The translations under genes were made by a program, and so were the position numbers. This document shows positions 17,003 to 24,666 of a DNA stretch of 40,725 bases, in pieces; the stretch's first letter is position 1; every line of letters starts with the position of its first letter. This DNA comes from Magnetococcales bacterium (lineage in GTDB: Bacteria; Pseudomonadota; Magnetococcia; Magnetococcales; DC0425bin3), in contig JADGBZ010000028.1 of assembly GCA_015231175.1 (NCBI GenBank), positions 1-40,725 on the forward strand, read 5' to 3'. Below the pieces are notes generated by a model, which was not told the origin of the DNA, made no database searches, and saw only the letters and a program-made list of their open reading frames with translations.

Positions 17003-17031
17003 ATCATATCCTGATGTCATGTATCATGCAA
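17003..17031 (-). promoter_or_regulatory. tracrRNA promoter
   Basis: On the minus strand TTGCAT (17026-17031) and TATGAT (17003-17008) are 17 bp apart. The expected start, around 16996, coincides with the first base of the anti-repeat. This agrees with a tracrRNA made in this direction. Confidence 0.65.
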
Positions 17032-17053
17032 ATCTTTTTTTTTGGAGTCATCC

Positions 17054-20000
17054 ATGGAACGTATTCTGGGGTTGGATCTGGGCACGACATCACTTGGCTG
17101 GGCGGTGATCGATCAGGATGCGGGAGGGGAGGCAGGCCGGGTTGTCGCGATGGGTGTGCGCATTTTTCCCGAAGGGTTGGAGGAGAAAACCCACCTTCCA
17201 CGCAACCAGACCCGGCGCCTGGAGCGTATGGCCAGGCGGCAGCGGCAGCGGCGGCGAAACAGACGGAAGAATTTGGGCAAGGCCCTGACAAAGTTGGGGC
17301 TGTTGCCGGACTTTCATGATGCCGCCGGCTGGCGTGAGGTGATGGGGGTGGAACCTTATGGGTTGCGCGCCCGGGCCGTGGTGGAGCCTCTGCCCCCGCA
17401 CCATCTGGGCCGTGCCTTGTATCATCTTGCCAAGTTGCGCGGTTTTTCCAGTTCCCGGTTGGTCAGTGGTGAGCCAACTGCGGAGGACAAGGAGAAAAAG
17501 GAGAAAGAAGAGGGGAAGGTCAAGCAGGCGATTGAAACCCTGAACAAGGAGTTGGCGGGGCAGACGCTGGGGACATTTCTGGCCGGACAGGAACAAAAAC
17601 GGCGGCGCAGGCTGGGCCGTGAGATGGTGGTGGAGGAGTTTGAACGTATCTGGGCGGCCCAGGCTCCCCACCATCCGACAATATTGACCGAAGCGAATCG
17701 GGACGAGATTCACCGGATCATTTTTCATCAACGCCCGGTTTTTTGGCGGGTCAACACCTTGGGGAGGTGTGATCTGGAGCCGGAGGCGCCCCTTTGTGCG
17801 CGGGGATCCTGGCTTGGCCAACGTTTTGTCCTGTTGCAGAATTTGAACAGTCTGCGTTTGGCAAAGCCGGAAATTCGGGAGCTGGACGCTGAAGAGAGGC
17901 TTGTTCTCCTGGAGCATTTGAGTAACCAGGGGGAGAGCAGTTTTGGCGGGTTGCGCAAGGCCCTTGCCGGCCTCTGGAAGGCGAAGGATCACCCAATCAA
18001 GGGGGTGGTCTTCAATTTTGAAGAAGGCAAGGCCAAAAAGATGCCTGGCAATCGGGTGGAAGCCAAAATACGAGAGGCCCTGGGGGAGGCGTGGGCAACA
18101 CATCCGCATGTATCGATGATCCGCGATGAATTGTATCCAAAACTGGAAAAGATTCATTACCACCGTGTTGGCGGGCGGCGCATGGAAATCCGAACTTTGT
18201 TGGGGGTTGCGGAAGAGCGAAACCGCTTTGTGCAGGAGGCCATGGACCCATGGGCGTTGACCCGGGAGCAGGCTGAAATTTTGGGAAAATTCGAGCCGCC
18301 GCCGGGTTGGTTGCGCCATTCGGAAAAGGCCATTCGCCGGATGCTTCCCCTGATGGAGGAGGGCAGGCGGTACGACGAGGCGAAGGAGGCGTGTTATCCA
18401 GCGGGCTCGGATGGGGAGGGGGAGCGCTGTTCGCTGTTGCCGGCCCACCCCCGGAAGCAGCCGGAGACGCGCAACCCGGCGGTGCGGCGGGCATTGAACG
18501 AAACCCGCAAGGTGGTGAACAACCTGTTGGTCGTCCATGGGCCTTTGCAGCGGATACGCATTGAATTGGCCAGGGAATTGAAATTATCTCCTGCGCAGAG
18601 GTTGGAGTATCAAAAGACGCAGAAGAAAAGGGAGGGGGAGAGAGAAGAGGCGCGCAAGGAGCTGGAAAGCAACGGTATTGCTTCACCAGGTCGGGACGAC
18701 ATCGAAAAATGGCTGCTGTGGAAGGAGTGTCAGGAGGTGTGCCCCTACACGGGGCAGCCTATCGGCTTCGACGCCCTGTTTGGGCAAGACCGGTTTCAGG
18801 TCGAGCATATGCGTCCACTCTCCCGCTCCCTGGATAACGGTTTTGGCAACAAAACCCTGTGTGACACCGAGGAGAATCTGCGCAAGAGCAACCGCACACC
18901 ATGGGAACTTTATCATGGCGATACAAAGCGTTGGGAGGAGATCAAACAGCGGGTGACAAAGAGCCTGCCCCCGGCCAAGGCGAGGCGCTTTCTGGATGAG
19001 ACCTTCTCGGAAATCGGTTCTGACGCATGGGCCGACCGCCAGTTGCAGGACACGCGGTATGCCGCACGGGAGGTGCGGGATTTTCTGGCTCGGCTGGGTT
19101 TGCCGGTCGAGACGCGCAATGGGGCGATGGTGGCCCAGTTGCCGGTCGAGACGCGCAATGGGGCCATGACGGCCCAGTTGCGCCATTTCTGGGGTCTGGA
19201 AAGGGTGCTGCCCCCGAGTGCATCGGGCCGGAAAAATCGGGATGACCATCGGCACCATGCCGTGGATGCCCTGGTTGTGGCCTTGACCTCGACGACGGCT
19301 GTACAGGCCTTGAGTCGCCTGCATGCCCGCGAACAGAAGGCCCGATCCGGGGCTTTTCCGCTTCCCTGGGCTGGCTTGCGCGAGGAGGCCAGGGCGATTT
19401 TGGGGCAACTGGTCGTGTCGCACCGGGTGCGGCGCAAAATCTCCGGTCCCCTGCATAAGCAAACCAACTATGGGGATACGGGGAGCAGTGCTGGAAAAAA
19501 GGGTGAGTATGCGATGTTCGTCTTTCGCAAACCTCTGGAGGCGGTCAGCAAGGCGGCGATTGACGATATCCGGGATGCCCGGGTTCGCGCTATCGTGACT
19601 CAACATGCCGAGCGTTTTGGCGGTGATTTGAAAAAGGCCCTCAAACAAGGTTATCCGGTGATCCCGGGTCGCGATGGCAAACCGGACCGGGAGATTCGCA
19701 AAGTTCGTCTGTTTTTAAAGCAACAAAAGCGTCTCATGGCACGGTTGGGAGGGGGACGTTCCTGGGCTGATTCGGGTGAAAACCATCACATGGCCATCTA
19801 CAAAAATGCGGCGGGAAAGGTTTGCCATGAGGTGGTCAGTTTGCTTGAGGCGGCACGGCGAAAATCGTGCGGGGAGCCGGTGGTGCGACGTGACCTCGGA
19901 GAGGGGTGGCGGTTTGTCTTCTCTCTGGGCAAGGGGGAGATGCTGGCTTCGATCGGGCAGGATGGATCGCGTTCGTTCTGGGTGGTGACCAGCGTTTGGT

Positions 20001-20194
20001 CAGATGGTGTGATCGTGCATGTTTCTCACACGACTGCTGGAAATGATGTGAAGAAAAACAAGGGGAATGGTGTGGATGAAGGTGTAGAGAAAGATGCGGG
20101 GGTGCGTTATAAAAAACCCGAACCACTCTTGCAGGCTGGTTACGACAAGATCAGCGTCGATCCCATCGGGCGGGTAAGGAAAGCCCATGATTAA
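17054..20194 (+). CDS. cas9: type II-C Cas9 endonuclease
   Basis: 1046 residues, in the compact II-C range. RuvC-I is ILGLDLGTTSLGWAVID (Asp 8), followed by an arginine-rich bridge helix (RRLERMARRQRQRRRNRRK). RuvC-II is RIRIELAREL (Glu 504). HNH starts with CPYTGQPIG, then QVEHMRPLSRSLDNGFGNKT (His 585); the acidic partner is Glu 584 instead of the common Asp. RuvC-III is HRHHAVDALVVA (His 735, Asp 738). A PAM-interacting C-terminal domain follows. The ATG at 17054 has GGAG six bases upstream. Residues ~683-708 contain a tandem 13-residue duplication (LPVETRNGAM-x-AQ twice) before the conserved LRHFWGLE. It is guided by crRNA plus the tracrRNA predicted upstream. It overlaps cas1 by 8 bp. 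Confidence 0.96.
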   Translation: MERILGLDLGTTSLGWAVIDQDAGGEAGRVVAMGVRIFPEGLEEKTHLPRNQTRRLERMARRQRQRRRNRRKNLGKALTKLGLLPDFHDAAGWREVMGVEPYGLRARAVVEPLPPHHLGRALYHLAKLRGFSSSRLVSGEPTAEDKEKKEKEEGKVKQAIETLNKELAGQTLGTFLAGQEQKRRRRLGREMVVEEFERIWAAQAPHHPTILTEANRDEIHRIIFHQRPVFWRVNTLGRCDLEPEAPLCARGSWLGQRFVLLQNLNSLRLAKPEIRELDAEERLVLLEHLSNQGESSFGGLRKALAGLWKAKDHPIKGVVFNFEEGKAKKMPGNRVEAKIREALGEAWATHPHVSMIRDELYPKLEKIHYHRVGGRRMEIRTLLGVAEERNRFVQEAMDPWALTREQAEILGKFEPPPGWLRHSEKAIRRMLPLMEEGRRYDEAKEACYPAGSDGEGERCSLLPAHPRKQPETRNPAVRRALNETRKVVNNLLVVHGPLQRIRIELARELKLSPAQRLEYQKTQKKREGEREEARKELESNGIASPGRDDIEKWLLWKECQEVCPYTGQPIGFDALFGQDRFQVEHMRPLSRSLDNGFGNKTLCDTEENLRKSNRTPWELYHGDTKRWEEIKQRVTKSLPPAKARRFLDETFSEIGSDAWADRQLQDTRYAAREVRDFLARLGLPVETRNGAMVAQLPVETRNGAMTAQLRHFWGLERVLPPSASGRKNRDDHRHHAVDALVVALTSTTAVQALSRLHAREQKARSGAFPLPWAGLREEARAILGQLVVSHRVRRKISGPLHKQTNYGDTGSSAGKKGEYAMFVFRKPLEAVSKAAIDDIRDARVRAIVTQHAERFGGDLKKALKQGYPVIPGRDGKPDREIRKVRLFLKQQKRLMARLGGGRSWADSGENHHMAIYKNAAGKVCHEVVSLLEAARRKSCGEPVVRRDLGEGWRFVFSLGKGEMLASIGQDGSRSFWVVTSVWSDGVIVHVSHTTAGNDVKKNKGNGVDEGVEKDAGVRYKKPEPLLQAGYDKISVDPIGRVRKAHD
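19100..19177 (+). repeat. 39-bp tandem duplication inside cas9
   Basis: Units 19100-19138 and 19139-19177 differ at only a few bases. Each encodes a 13-residue unit that starts LPVETRNGAM. The duplication is in frame and lies between HNH and RuvC-III. Confidence 0.85.
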
Positions 20195-21116
20195 AAAAGT
20201 GGTGGAGGTGGCCTCTCCGGCGCGCCTCTCCGTGCGCCACCAACAGCTGCTGATCGAGCGCGGGGATGATGAGGCGGCCTCGATCCCTTGCGAAGATATC
20301 GGGATTTTGCTCGTCGAGCACCCGGCGGTGACCTACACCCATGGCGTGTTTGTCACGCTGAACGCTTTTGGGGCGGTCATCATTTTTTGTGGGCCGGATC
20401 ATTTGCCGGCGGGGATTGTTCTCCCTGCGGCAGGACATCATGAATCAGCGGCCCGGATTGGCACGCAGGTGGAGGCGTCCCTGCCCTTGAAGAAAGGGAT
20501 CTGGAAGACCACGATCAGGGCCAAACTGTGCCAGCAGGCGGCGCTTCTGGCCGAGCGCGGGGAGGAGGGTGGCGCCTTGCTGGCGATGGCGGGCCGGGTG
20601 CGCTCCGGGGATTCGGAAAATCTGGAGGCGCAGGCGGCGCGGCGTTATTGGCCCCTTTTGATGGGGCCGGATTTTCGTCGTGAGCGGGGGGGCGCGCCGC
20701 CCAATCATCTGCTCAACTATGGCTACATGGTTTTTCGCGCCGCCATGGCGCGCGCCTTGACCGCAGCAGGTTTGTTGCCCGCCCTCGGGGTCAACCATCA
20801 TGCCAAACGTAACACCTTTGCCTTGGCCGACGATCTGGGAGAGCCCTATCGGCCATTGGTGGATTGGCGCGTGCGGCAGATGGTGGATGCCGGGGAGGGG
20901 CTCGACCCTGCACTCAACCGGCCACAACGAGCGGCCTTGTTGGCCCTGTTCAACGAGACGGTCCGTTTCGACGGGGAGCGTCTTCCCCTATTGGCGGCCA
21001 TGGGGAGGACGGCGGTATCCCTGGTGCGCTGTTTCGCAGAGAAACGGACCGATCCCATCTTTCCGGAGGGTATGCCGTTGCCTCCGGACGGAGCGACCGA
21101 CGATGCGGATACTTGA
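20187..21116 (+). CDS. cas1: CRISPR integrase Cas1 (type II)
   Basis: 309 residues. The metal-binding residues appear in SGDSENLEAQAARRYWP (Glu ~149), LGVNHHAKRNTFALADDLGE (His ~208) and EPYRPLVDW (Glu/Asp ~222-229). Together with Cas2 it integrates new spacers. Its start overlaps the end of cas9 and its end overlaps cas2, so cas9-cas1-cas2 form one operon. Confidence 0.95.
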   Translation: MIKKVVEVASPARLSVRHQQLLIERGDDEAASIPCEDIGILLVEHPAVTYTHGVFVTLNAFGAVIIFCGPDHLPAGIVLPAAGHHESAARIGTQVEASLPLKKGIWKTTIRAKLCQQAALLAERGEEGGALLAMAGRVRSGDSENLEAQAARRYWPLLMGPDFRRERGGAPPNHLLNYGYMVFRAAMARALTAAGLLPALGVNHHAKRNTFALADDLGEPYRPLVDWRVRQMVDAGEGLDPALNRPQRAALLALFNETVRFDGERLPLLAAMGRTAVSLVRCFAEKRTDPIFPEGMPLPPDGATDDADT

Positions 21117-21444
21117 CATACCTTTCGGGATGCGCACCATGTGGGTTATCGCCTTGTTTGATCTGCCAACGGAAACCAAACGACAACGCCGGGCCTACAC
21201 CCTTTTTCGCAGGGCGTTGCTCAAGGATGGTTTTGGCATGATGCAATATTCCGTCTACCGGCGGCATTGCGCCAGTCATGAAAACGCCCAGTCGCACATC
21301 AGGCGGATGGGGGGGCAGGTGCCTGCCGAGGGGGAGGTGCGTTTCCTGGTGATCACCGATAAACAATTTTCTCGTATGGAGATTTTTTGGGGTGGGGCGC
21401 AAAAAAAATCGCCCCCGACTCCGGTACAACTGATGCTGTTCTGA
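21103..21444 (+). CDS. cas2: Cas2 adaptation protein
   Basis: 113 residues from the ATG at 21103 (CGGAG nine bases upstream, overlapping cas1 by 14 bp). The ferredoxin-like fold is evident: MWVIALFDLPTETKRQRRAY, FRRALLKDGFGMMQYSVYRR and EGEVRFLVITDKQF. The first 12 residues before MWVIALFD are longer than usual, so translation may start at the ATG at 21130 or 21139 instead. No csn2 or cas4 is present, which makes the locus subtype II-C. Confidence 0.92.
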   Translation: MRILDIPFGMRTMWVIALFDLPTETKRQRRAYTLFRRALLKDGFGMMQYSVYRRHCASHENAQSHIRRMGGQVPAEGEVRFLVITDKQFSRMEIFWGGAQKKSPPTPVQLMLF

Positions 21445-21458
21445 TGGTTTTTTCAGTC

Positions 21459-21505
21459 GAAAAAACGCAGAAGCCCGCCTGACATCAATGTGTTAGGCGG
21501 GCTTC
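21459..21505 (-). terminator. rho-independent terminator at the cas2 end of the array
   Basis: A 15-bp stem, GAAGCCCGCCTGACA (21470-21484) with TGTTAGGCGGGCTTC (21491-21505), includes one G-T wobble. It is followed on the minus strand by a run of six Ts. On the plus strand no T-run follows, so it is suited to stopping leftward array transcription. It touches the first repeat at 21507. A smaller GTTTTTTC/GAAAAAAC stem lies beside it. Confidence 0.75.
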
Positions 21506-21506
21506 G

Positions 21507-22067
21507 AGTGTAGCAGATCCGGGGGTGTCCGCAAGCCGCAGCCAGTCTAGACCGTGGGAGGTGGCCAGCCACAGTGTAGCAGATCCGGGGGTGTCCGCAA
21601 GCCGCAGCGTTGAACACGTCTGGAAGCCGGTCCCCCATAGTGTAGCAGATCCGGGGGTGTCCGCAAGCCGCAGCGTGACTAGCCGTGTCCAGGACTATAT
21701 CTATAGTGTAGCAGATCCGGGGGTGTCCGCAAGCCGCAGCAGAGTCACAGACGCTGACGACAACCTGGTAGTGTAGCAGATCCGGGGGTGTCCGCAAGCC
21801 GCAGCATAAAGAGCTTGTTCTTGCGGACTCAAAGAGTGTAGCAGATCCGGGGGTGTCCGCAAGCCGCAGCTGCGAAACCGTGCGGACGGTTGGGCGGATC
21901 AGTGTAGCAGATCCGGGGGTGTCCGCAAGCCGCAGCGCAGGGTTGCGTCTTCAACGAACGGATGGAGTGTAGCAGATCCGGGGGTGTCCGCAAGCCGCAG
22001 CTACTACGATTTTGCCGCGCAGAAGTTCAAAAGTGTAGCAGATCCGGGGGTGTCCGCAAGCCGCAGG
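21507..22067 (-). CRISPR. type II-C CRISPR array, 9 repeats and 8 spacers
   Basis: The 36-bp repeat starts on the plus strand with AGTGTAGCAGATCCGGGGG and ends with CGCAAGCCGCAGC. Repeat starts: 21507, 21573, 21639, 21705, 21770, 21835, 21901, 21966, 22032. Spacers are 29 or 30 bp and all different. All repeats look identical except the last base of the right-most copy (G for C). In the minus sense each repeat contains TTGCGG, 16 bp, and an extended -10 TGCTACACT at its very end, so each repeat could start transcription of the adjacent spacer, as in Neisseria II-C arrays. The terminator at 21459-21505 and the anti-repeat both support minus-strand crRNAs. Confidence 0.97.
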
Positions 22068-22165
22068 GGAAACCTGAATTCCTCCATGCTGACGTGCTGG
22101 TAGCCAAGCGTTTGCAGTTTGGCGAGCAGAATTCTTTCCACTTTGGCTACGGAGAGGGACGCCAT
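22004..22165 (-). CDS. small ORF that runs into the CRISPR array, probably a truncated gene
   Basis: 53 residues. Its ATG (22165) overlaps the stop of the upstream 307-aa gene by one base (TGATG), a strong coupling signal. Residues 1-33 look like a genuine helical domain (SVAKVERILLAKLQTLGYQH then MEEFRFP). Residues ~34-45 are encoded by the right-most CRISPR repeat and ~46-53 by spacer 8, with the stop inside that spacer. I read it as the front of a real third gene of the operon, cut by the array. No family was recognised. Whether the shortened protein is made is unknown. Confidence 0.5.
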   Translation of the reverse strand: MASLSVAKVERILLAKLQTLGYQHVSMEEFRFPLRLADTPGSATLLNFCAAKS

Positions 22166-23088
22166 CAGCCTTCATTTCCTGATTGCAAATCAACCAACGA
22201 CATGAGGGTGAAACGAGGCCGACCCTGACCGACTTGCATCACATTGAATTTAGCAGTCAATGGTTTGTGAAGCCATTGACGGTTGAGGATGTCCGGATCT
22301 TCTATCGCTGGATCGACTTTCCCCCTGATCAATCCATTCTGATCGGAGAGCTTGAATTCAAAAGTCCTTCCTGCCGGAAGCACCCCTTGAAACTCTCCCA
22401 GGAACTCTTCTTGATGCTCCCGAATGTTGTCATCCTTCAAACGTTCGCAGGATGTCGTGAGCTGTTTATGGCTTGAATATCGGAAAAAATGGTCGGCGAA
22501 CTCCAGTCCGCACCAAGCCTGTTGCTGAACCAGAACATCCAGAAATTCATAGATCTTTCTGACGGCGCGAGGATGGATCTCTTCGATAATTTCCGCCATC
22601 TCGTCATCGCTGCCTTCGGCAGTCAGTCTGAGCAGGGTTTGGAGCTTGACCATGGCGTTCCGGGGATCCTCATCGGGAAACAGCGATGGTTGCTGCGGTG
22701 AAGGAAGTTCAAATTCAAACCCGAACGAACTGATGGCGGTTCCAGTGATTAATAACTGTTTCCTGTCCCGGTTGGGTATCGGCCCCATGGCGCGCAGTCC
22801 CTCACTCAATCCGGCGACCACAACAACAAAGGCGTCGGAGAAGGCGCCAGCGGCTTTGGTTGCGAAATCCGCAGCAATGCCATGGCTGCCGGATACGGGT
22901 TTGCCGCGAAAAGTCAATCGGGCCTTTTCCGGGGGACTTTGCCGGGATAGCGTCGCCATCTCCTCCCTGGCGACTTCAAGTCTTGCTTCAAAACTCATCC
23001 GATCAATGACATCATCCTCGGGAATGCTGGCCAGAATGGCTTCCAGTTCCTTGATTTCAGACGCGATGGAAAGATGCTCGTTACTCAT
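22165..23088 (-). CDS. unrecognised 307-aa protein, partner of a DUF6932-like protein
   Basis: The start at 23088 has GAGGAG six bases upstream and overlaps the preceding gene by 8 bp. Residues ~5-55 are an acidic, probably coiled-coil helix (EIKELEAILASIPEDDVIDR). The middle has a conserved-looking core, FRGKPVSGSHGIAADFATKA then GAFSDAFVVVVAGLSEGLR and RDRKQLLITGTAISSFGFEF. The C-terminal third contains a beta-rich stretch ending in RFTLMSLVDLQ. No catalytic motif I can name is present. Tight coupling to a nucleotidyltransferase-fold gene upstream and a small gene downstream suggests one functional unit, perhaps defence or toxin-antitoxin; that is inference. Confidence 0.7.
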   Translation of the reverse strand: MSNEHLSIASEIKELEAILASIPEDDVIDRMSFEARLEVAREEMATLSRQSPPEKARLTFRGKPVSGSHGIAADFATKAAGAFSDAFVVVVAGLSEGLRAMGPIPNRDRKQLLITGTAISSFGFEFELPSPQQPSLFPDEDPRNAMVKLQTLLRLTAEGSDDEMAEIIEEIHPRAVRKIYEFLDVLVQQQAWCGLEFADHFFRYSSHKQLTTSCERLKDDNIREHQEEFLGEFQGVLPAGRTFEFKLSDQNGLIRGKVDPAIEDPDILNRQWLHKPLTAKFNVMQVGQGRPRFTLMSLVDLQSGNEG

Positions 23089-23668
23089 GGTTGACTCCTC
23101 CATCGGGGTTCAGGATCGCACGCGCGGCATCGTCCCGTGCGGGATCGAGATCGACCTGGACGAATCCTTTCCACAGGCCGTCGCGGCGATGGGACCACAT
23201 GCTGTACCAGTAGGAGATCTCTTTGACCCTGTTGACATCCGTAGGTTTGCCCAATGAGATAAAGTAGGTATCCACCTTATGCGAGGTCTTCCACGCATGA
23301 CGATCAAACAGGCTGGGATTTCTTTCCGAAAATGATCGTTGATTATGTCCATCGGGAAGGAGATAGAAAGTTACCACATCCATATCACGCGGAGGGCGAC
23401 TCTCAAGCATCTCGACATGTTCCAGAAAGCTGCCGTCCAGCCACTGAAACCCGTTGACGATCCCTGCCCGATGCAGGGCTGCACGAAACCGCAGCAGACC
23501 CTTCAAAATGGCGATTCGTTCGGGAGTGGAGGAAAAGTGGTCCACCAGTCCAGGCAGTTTGACAGCATAGGGGGAGCGATCTGGACTGTTGCCCAATGCA
23601 TTCGTCATGATTGGCGGCAACACGCCGACATGGTTCCATGCGGGAACGGCGCCAGGGAGAGTGGTCAT
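23081..23668 (-). CDS. DUF6932-like nucleotidyltransferase-fold protein
   Basis: 195 residues. The centre reads GFQWLDGSFLEHVEMLESRP then PRDMDVVTFY: a GS followed after 14 residues by D-x-D, a spaced-out version of the polymerase-beta nucleotidyltransferase site. The preceding SSTPERIAILKGLLRFRAAL helix and the W-L-D-G-S-F signature match my memory of DUF6932 proteins, often found next to toxin-antitoxin genes. It overlaps the 307-aa gene by 8 bp and follows mntA by 6 bp. Adenylylation of a partner is a reasonable guess, not shown by sequence. Confidence 0.65.
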   Translation of the reverse strand: MTTLPGAVPAWNHVGVLPPIMTNALGNSPDRSPYAVKLPGLVDHFSSTPERIAILKGLLRFRAALHRAGIVNGFQWLDGSFLEHVEMLESRPPRDMDVVTFYLLPDGHNQRSFSERNPSLFDRHAWKTSHKVDTYFISLGKPTDVNRVKEISYWYSMWSHRRDGLWKGFVQVDLDPARDDAARAILNPDGGVNHE

Positions 23669-23674
23669 GACTGG

Positions 23675-24016
23675 TTACCTTGCCCCTCTAAACCCCTCCG
23701 AGGCCTTTTCGTTTTCCCCCTGGACCACGACATACTTCTCCTCGATAGTGCGCTGGAACCTCTCTGGCAATTCACTCCAGACCAGCACGTCCACCAGGAA
23801 GGGCAGGTTGCTTTCGTCCAGGGCCTCCTTGAGTTCTGAAATCAGGGGGCGTTGGCCGGGGTGGGTGAAAACCACGAGGTCAAGATCGGAGTAGGGCCGG
23901 GCACTTCCTTTGACACGGGAACCATGGGCCCATACCGTCACACCGGGAATGAAATGGCGCAACAGCGCAAGAAGCATGGCGCGCTGCTGTGGCGTGATGT
24001 CCAGGGTGTCGGTCAT
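23675..24016 (-). CDS. MntA-like nucleotidyltransferase antitoxin
   Basis: 113 residues with GS-x10-D-x-D (HGSRVKGSARPYSDLDLVVF, residues ~31-50), the MntA/MNT catalytic core. Its start overlaps the upstream hepT-like stop by 4 bp (ATGA). In characterised HepT-MntA systems the MNT protein attaches AMP to a tyrosine of the HEPN toxin and silences it. That tyrosine motif is present in the partner here. Confidence 0.88.
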   Translation of the reverse strand: MTDTLDITPQQRAMLLALLRHFIPGVTVWAHGSRVKGSARPYSDLDLVVFTHPGQRPLISELKEALDESNLPFLVDVLVWSELPERFQRTIEEKYVVVQGENEKASEGFRGAR

Positions 24017-24435
24017 GCCCAGAGTGTTCCCGTCATCGTTCGATAAAGGCTGACAGCATCCGCGATGAACTCACCGACAATCAACAGGGGCTCTGCTGCC
24101 TTGTCTTCGCTGTAGTCATGAGTGGTGTTGGTTCGGGCTTCTGCATATTTCAGCCACTGCTCCACGGGGGAAGGCAGCACATCGTTCTGACCCGCCAGTT
24201 TGAAAATGGGCCTGGGGCTGTTGGGCACATCCGGCAGTCCCAGGAGTTCCACCAGGTAACGTTTGAGATTTTTCCACAAGGTGTCGTAGCAGGTCTCGAA
24301 CCGCTGGATCACCGACTCGGCGATGGCCTCACGGTCCAACCCGGTCAGTTCGGGCCGCTCCAGTGCCCGCTGATGGTTGGCGTATTGGACCTCCAGATGC
24401 CAAAGCGATTTTTTCAGCTTATCGTGGTCGATCAT
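24013..24435 (-). CDS. HepT-like HEPN RNase toxin (HI0074 family)
   Basis: 140 residues, all-helical. The HEPN active-site motif R-x4-H-x-Y is intact as RTNTTHDYSE (residues ~101-110). The body SVIQRFETCYDTLWKNLKRY is typical of nucleotidyltransferase substrate-binding (HI0074) proteins. HEPN toxins cut RNA; HepT is inactivated by MntA through AMP on the motif tyrosine. It is first of the pair, with the antitoxin downstream and overlapping. It starts 3 bp after the stop of the PIN remnant's operon. Confidence 0.87.
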   Translation of the reverse strand: MIDHDKLKKSLWHLEVQYANHQRALERPELTGLDREAIAESVIQRFETCYDTLWKNLKRYLVELLGLPDVPNSPRPIFKLAGQNDVLPSPVEQWLKYAEARTNTTHDYSEDKAAEPLLIVGEFIADAVSLYRTMTGTLWA

Positions 24436-24438
24436 GCT

Positions 24439-24666
24439 TTATTCGTCCTTCGCCAGAGGATGGACGCCACCCAGACGCAGGGTCACGACTTTCCCCAATG
24501 CGCGGGACATGCCATGGTCCAGCGTCAGCAGTTGGGCGTTCGGCATCAACGCCGTGGCGGCAATAATGGCGTCTTTCTGTTCCTCGGCGAGCGCCATGGC
24601 GGCATCGTGTCCCTTGAGCAGGCCGATCACCAGGTTGGTGTCGAGCAACCAATCAATCCCACTCAT
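24439..24666 (-). pseudogene. VapC-like PIN toxin with internal deletion
   Basis: 75 residues, against ~130 for VapC. The first strand and catalytic Asp (WLLDTNLVIGLLKG) are present, as is the late part DAIIAATALMPNAQLLTLDH with two acidic residues. The middle ~50 residues, which normally carry the conserved Glu, are gone, with the join near LAEEQ-KDAII. The frame is kept, so a shortened protein could be made, but the PIN active site should be broken. It overlaps its antitoxin gene by 14 bp. Confidence 0.68.

Noticed and set aside
22068-22162. Classical AT-rich CRISPR leader on the right of the array
   Set aside because: The stretch is not AT-rich and is explained by the coding frame that enters the array. 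Repeat decay points to the other end as leader side.
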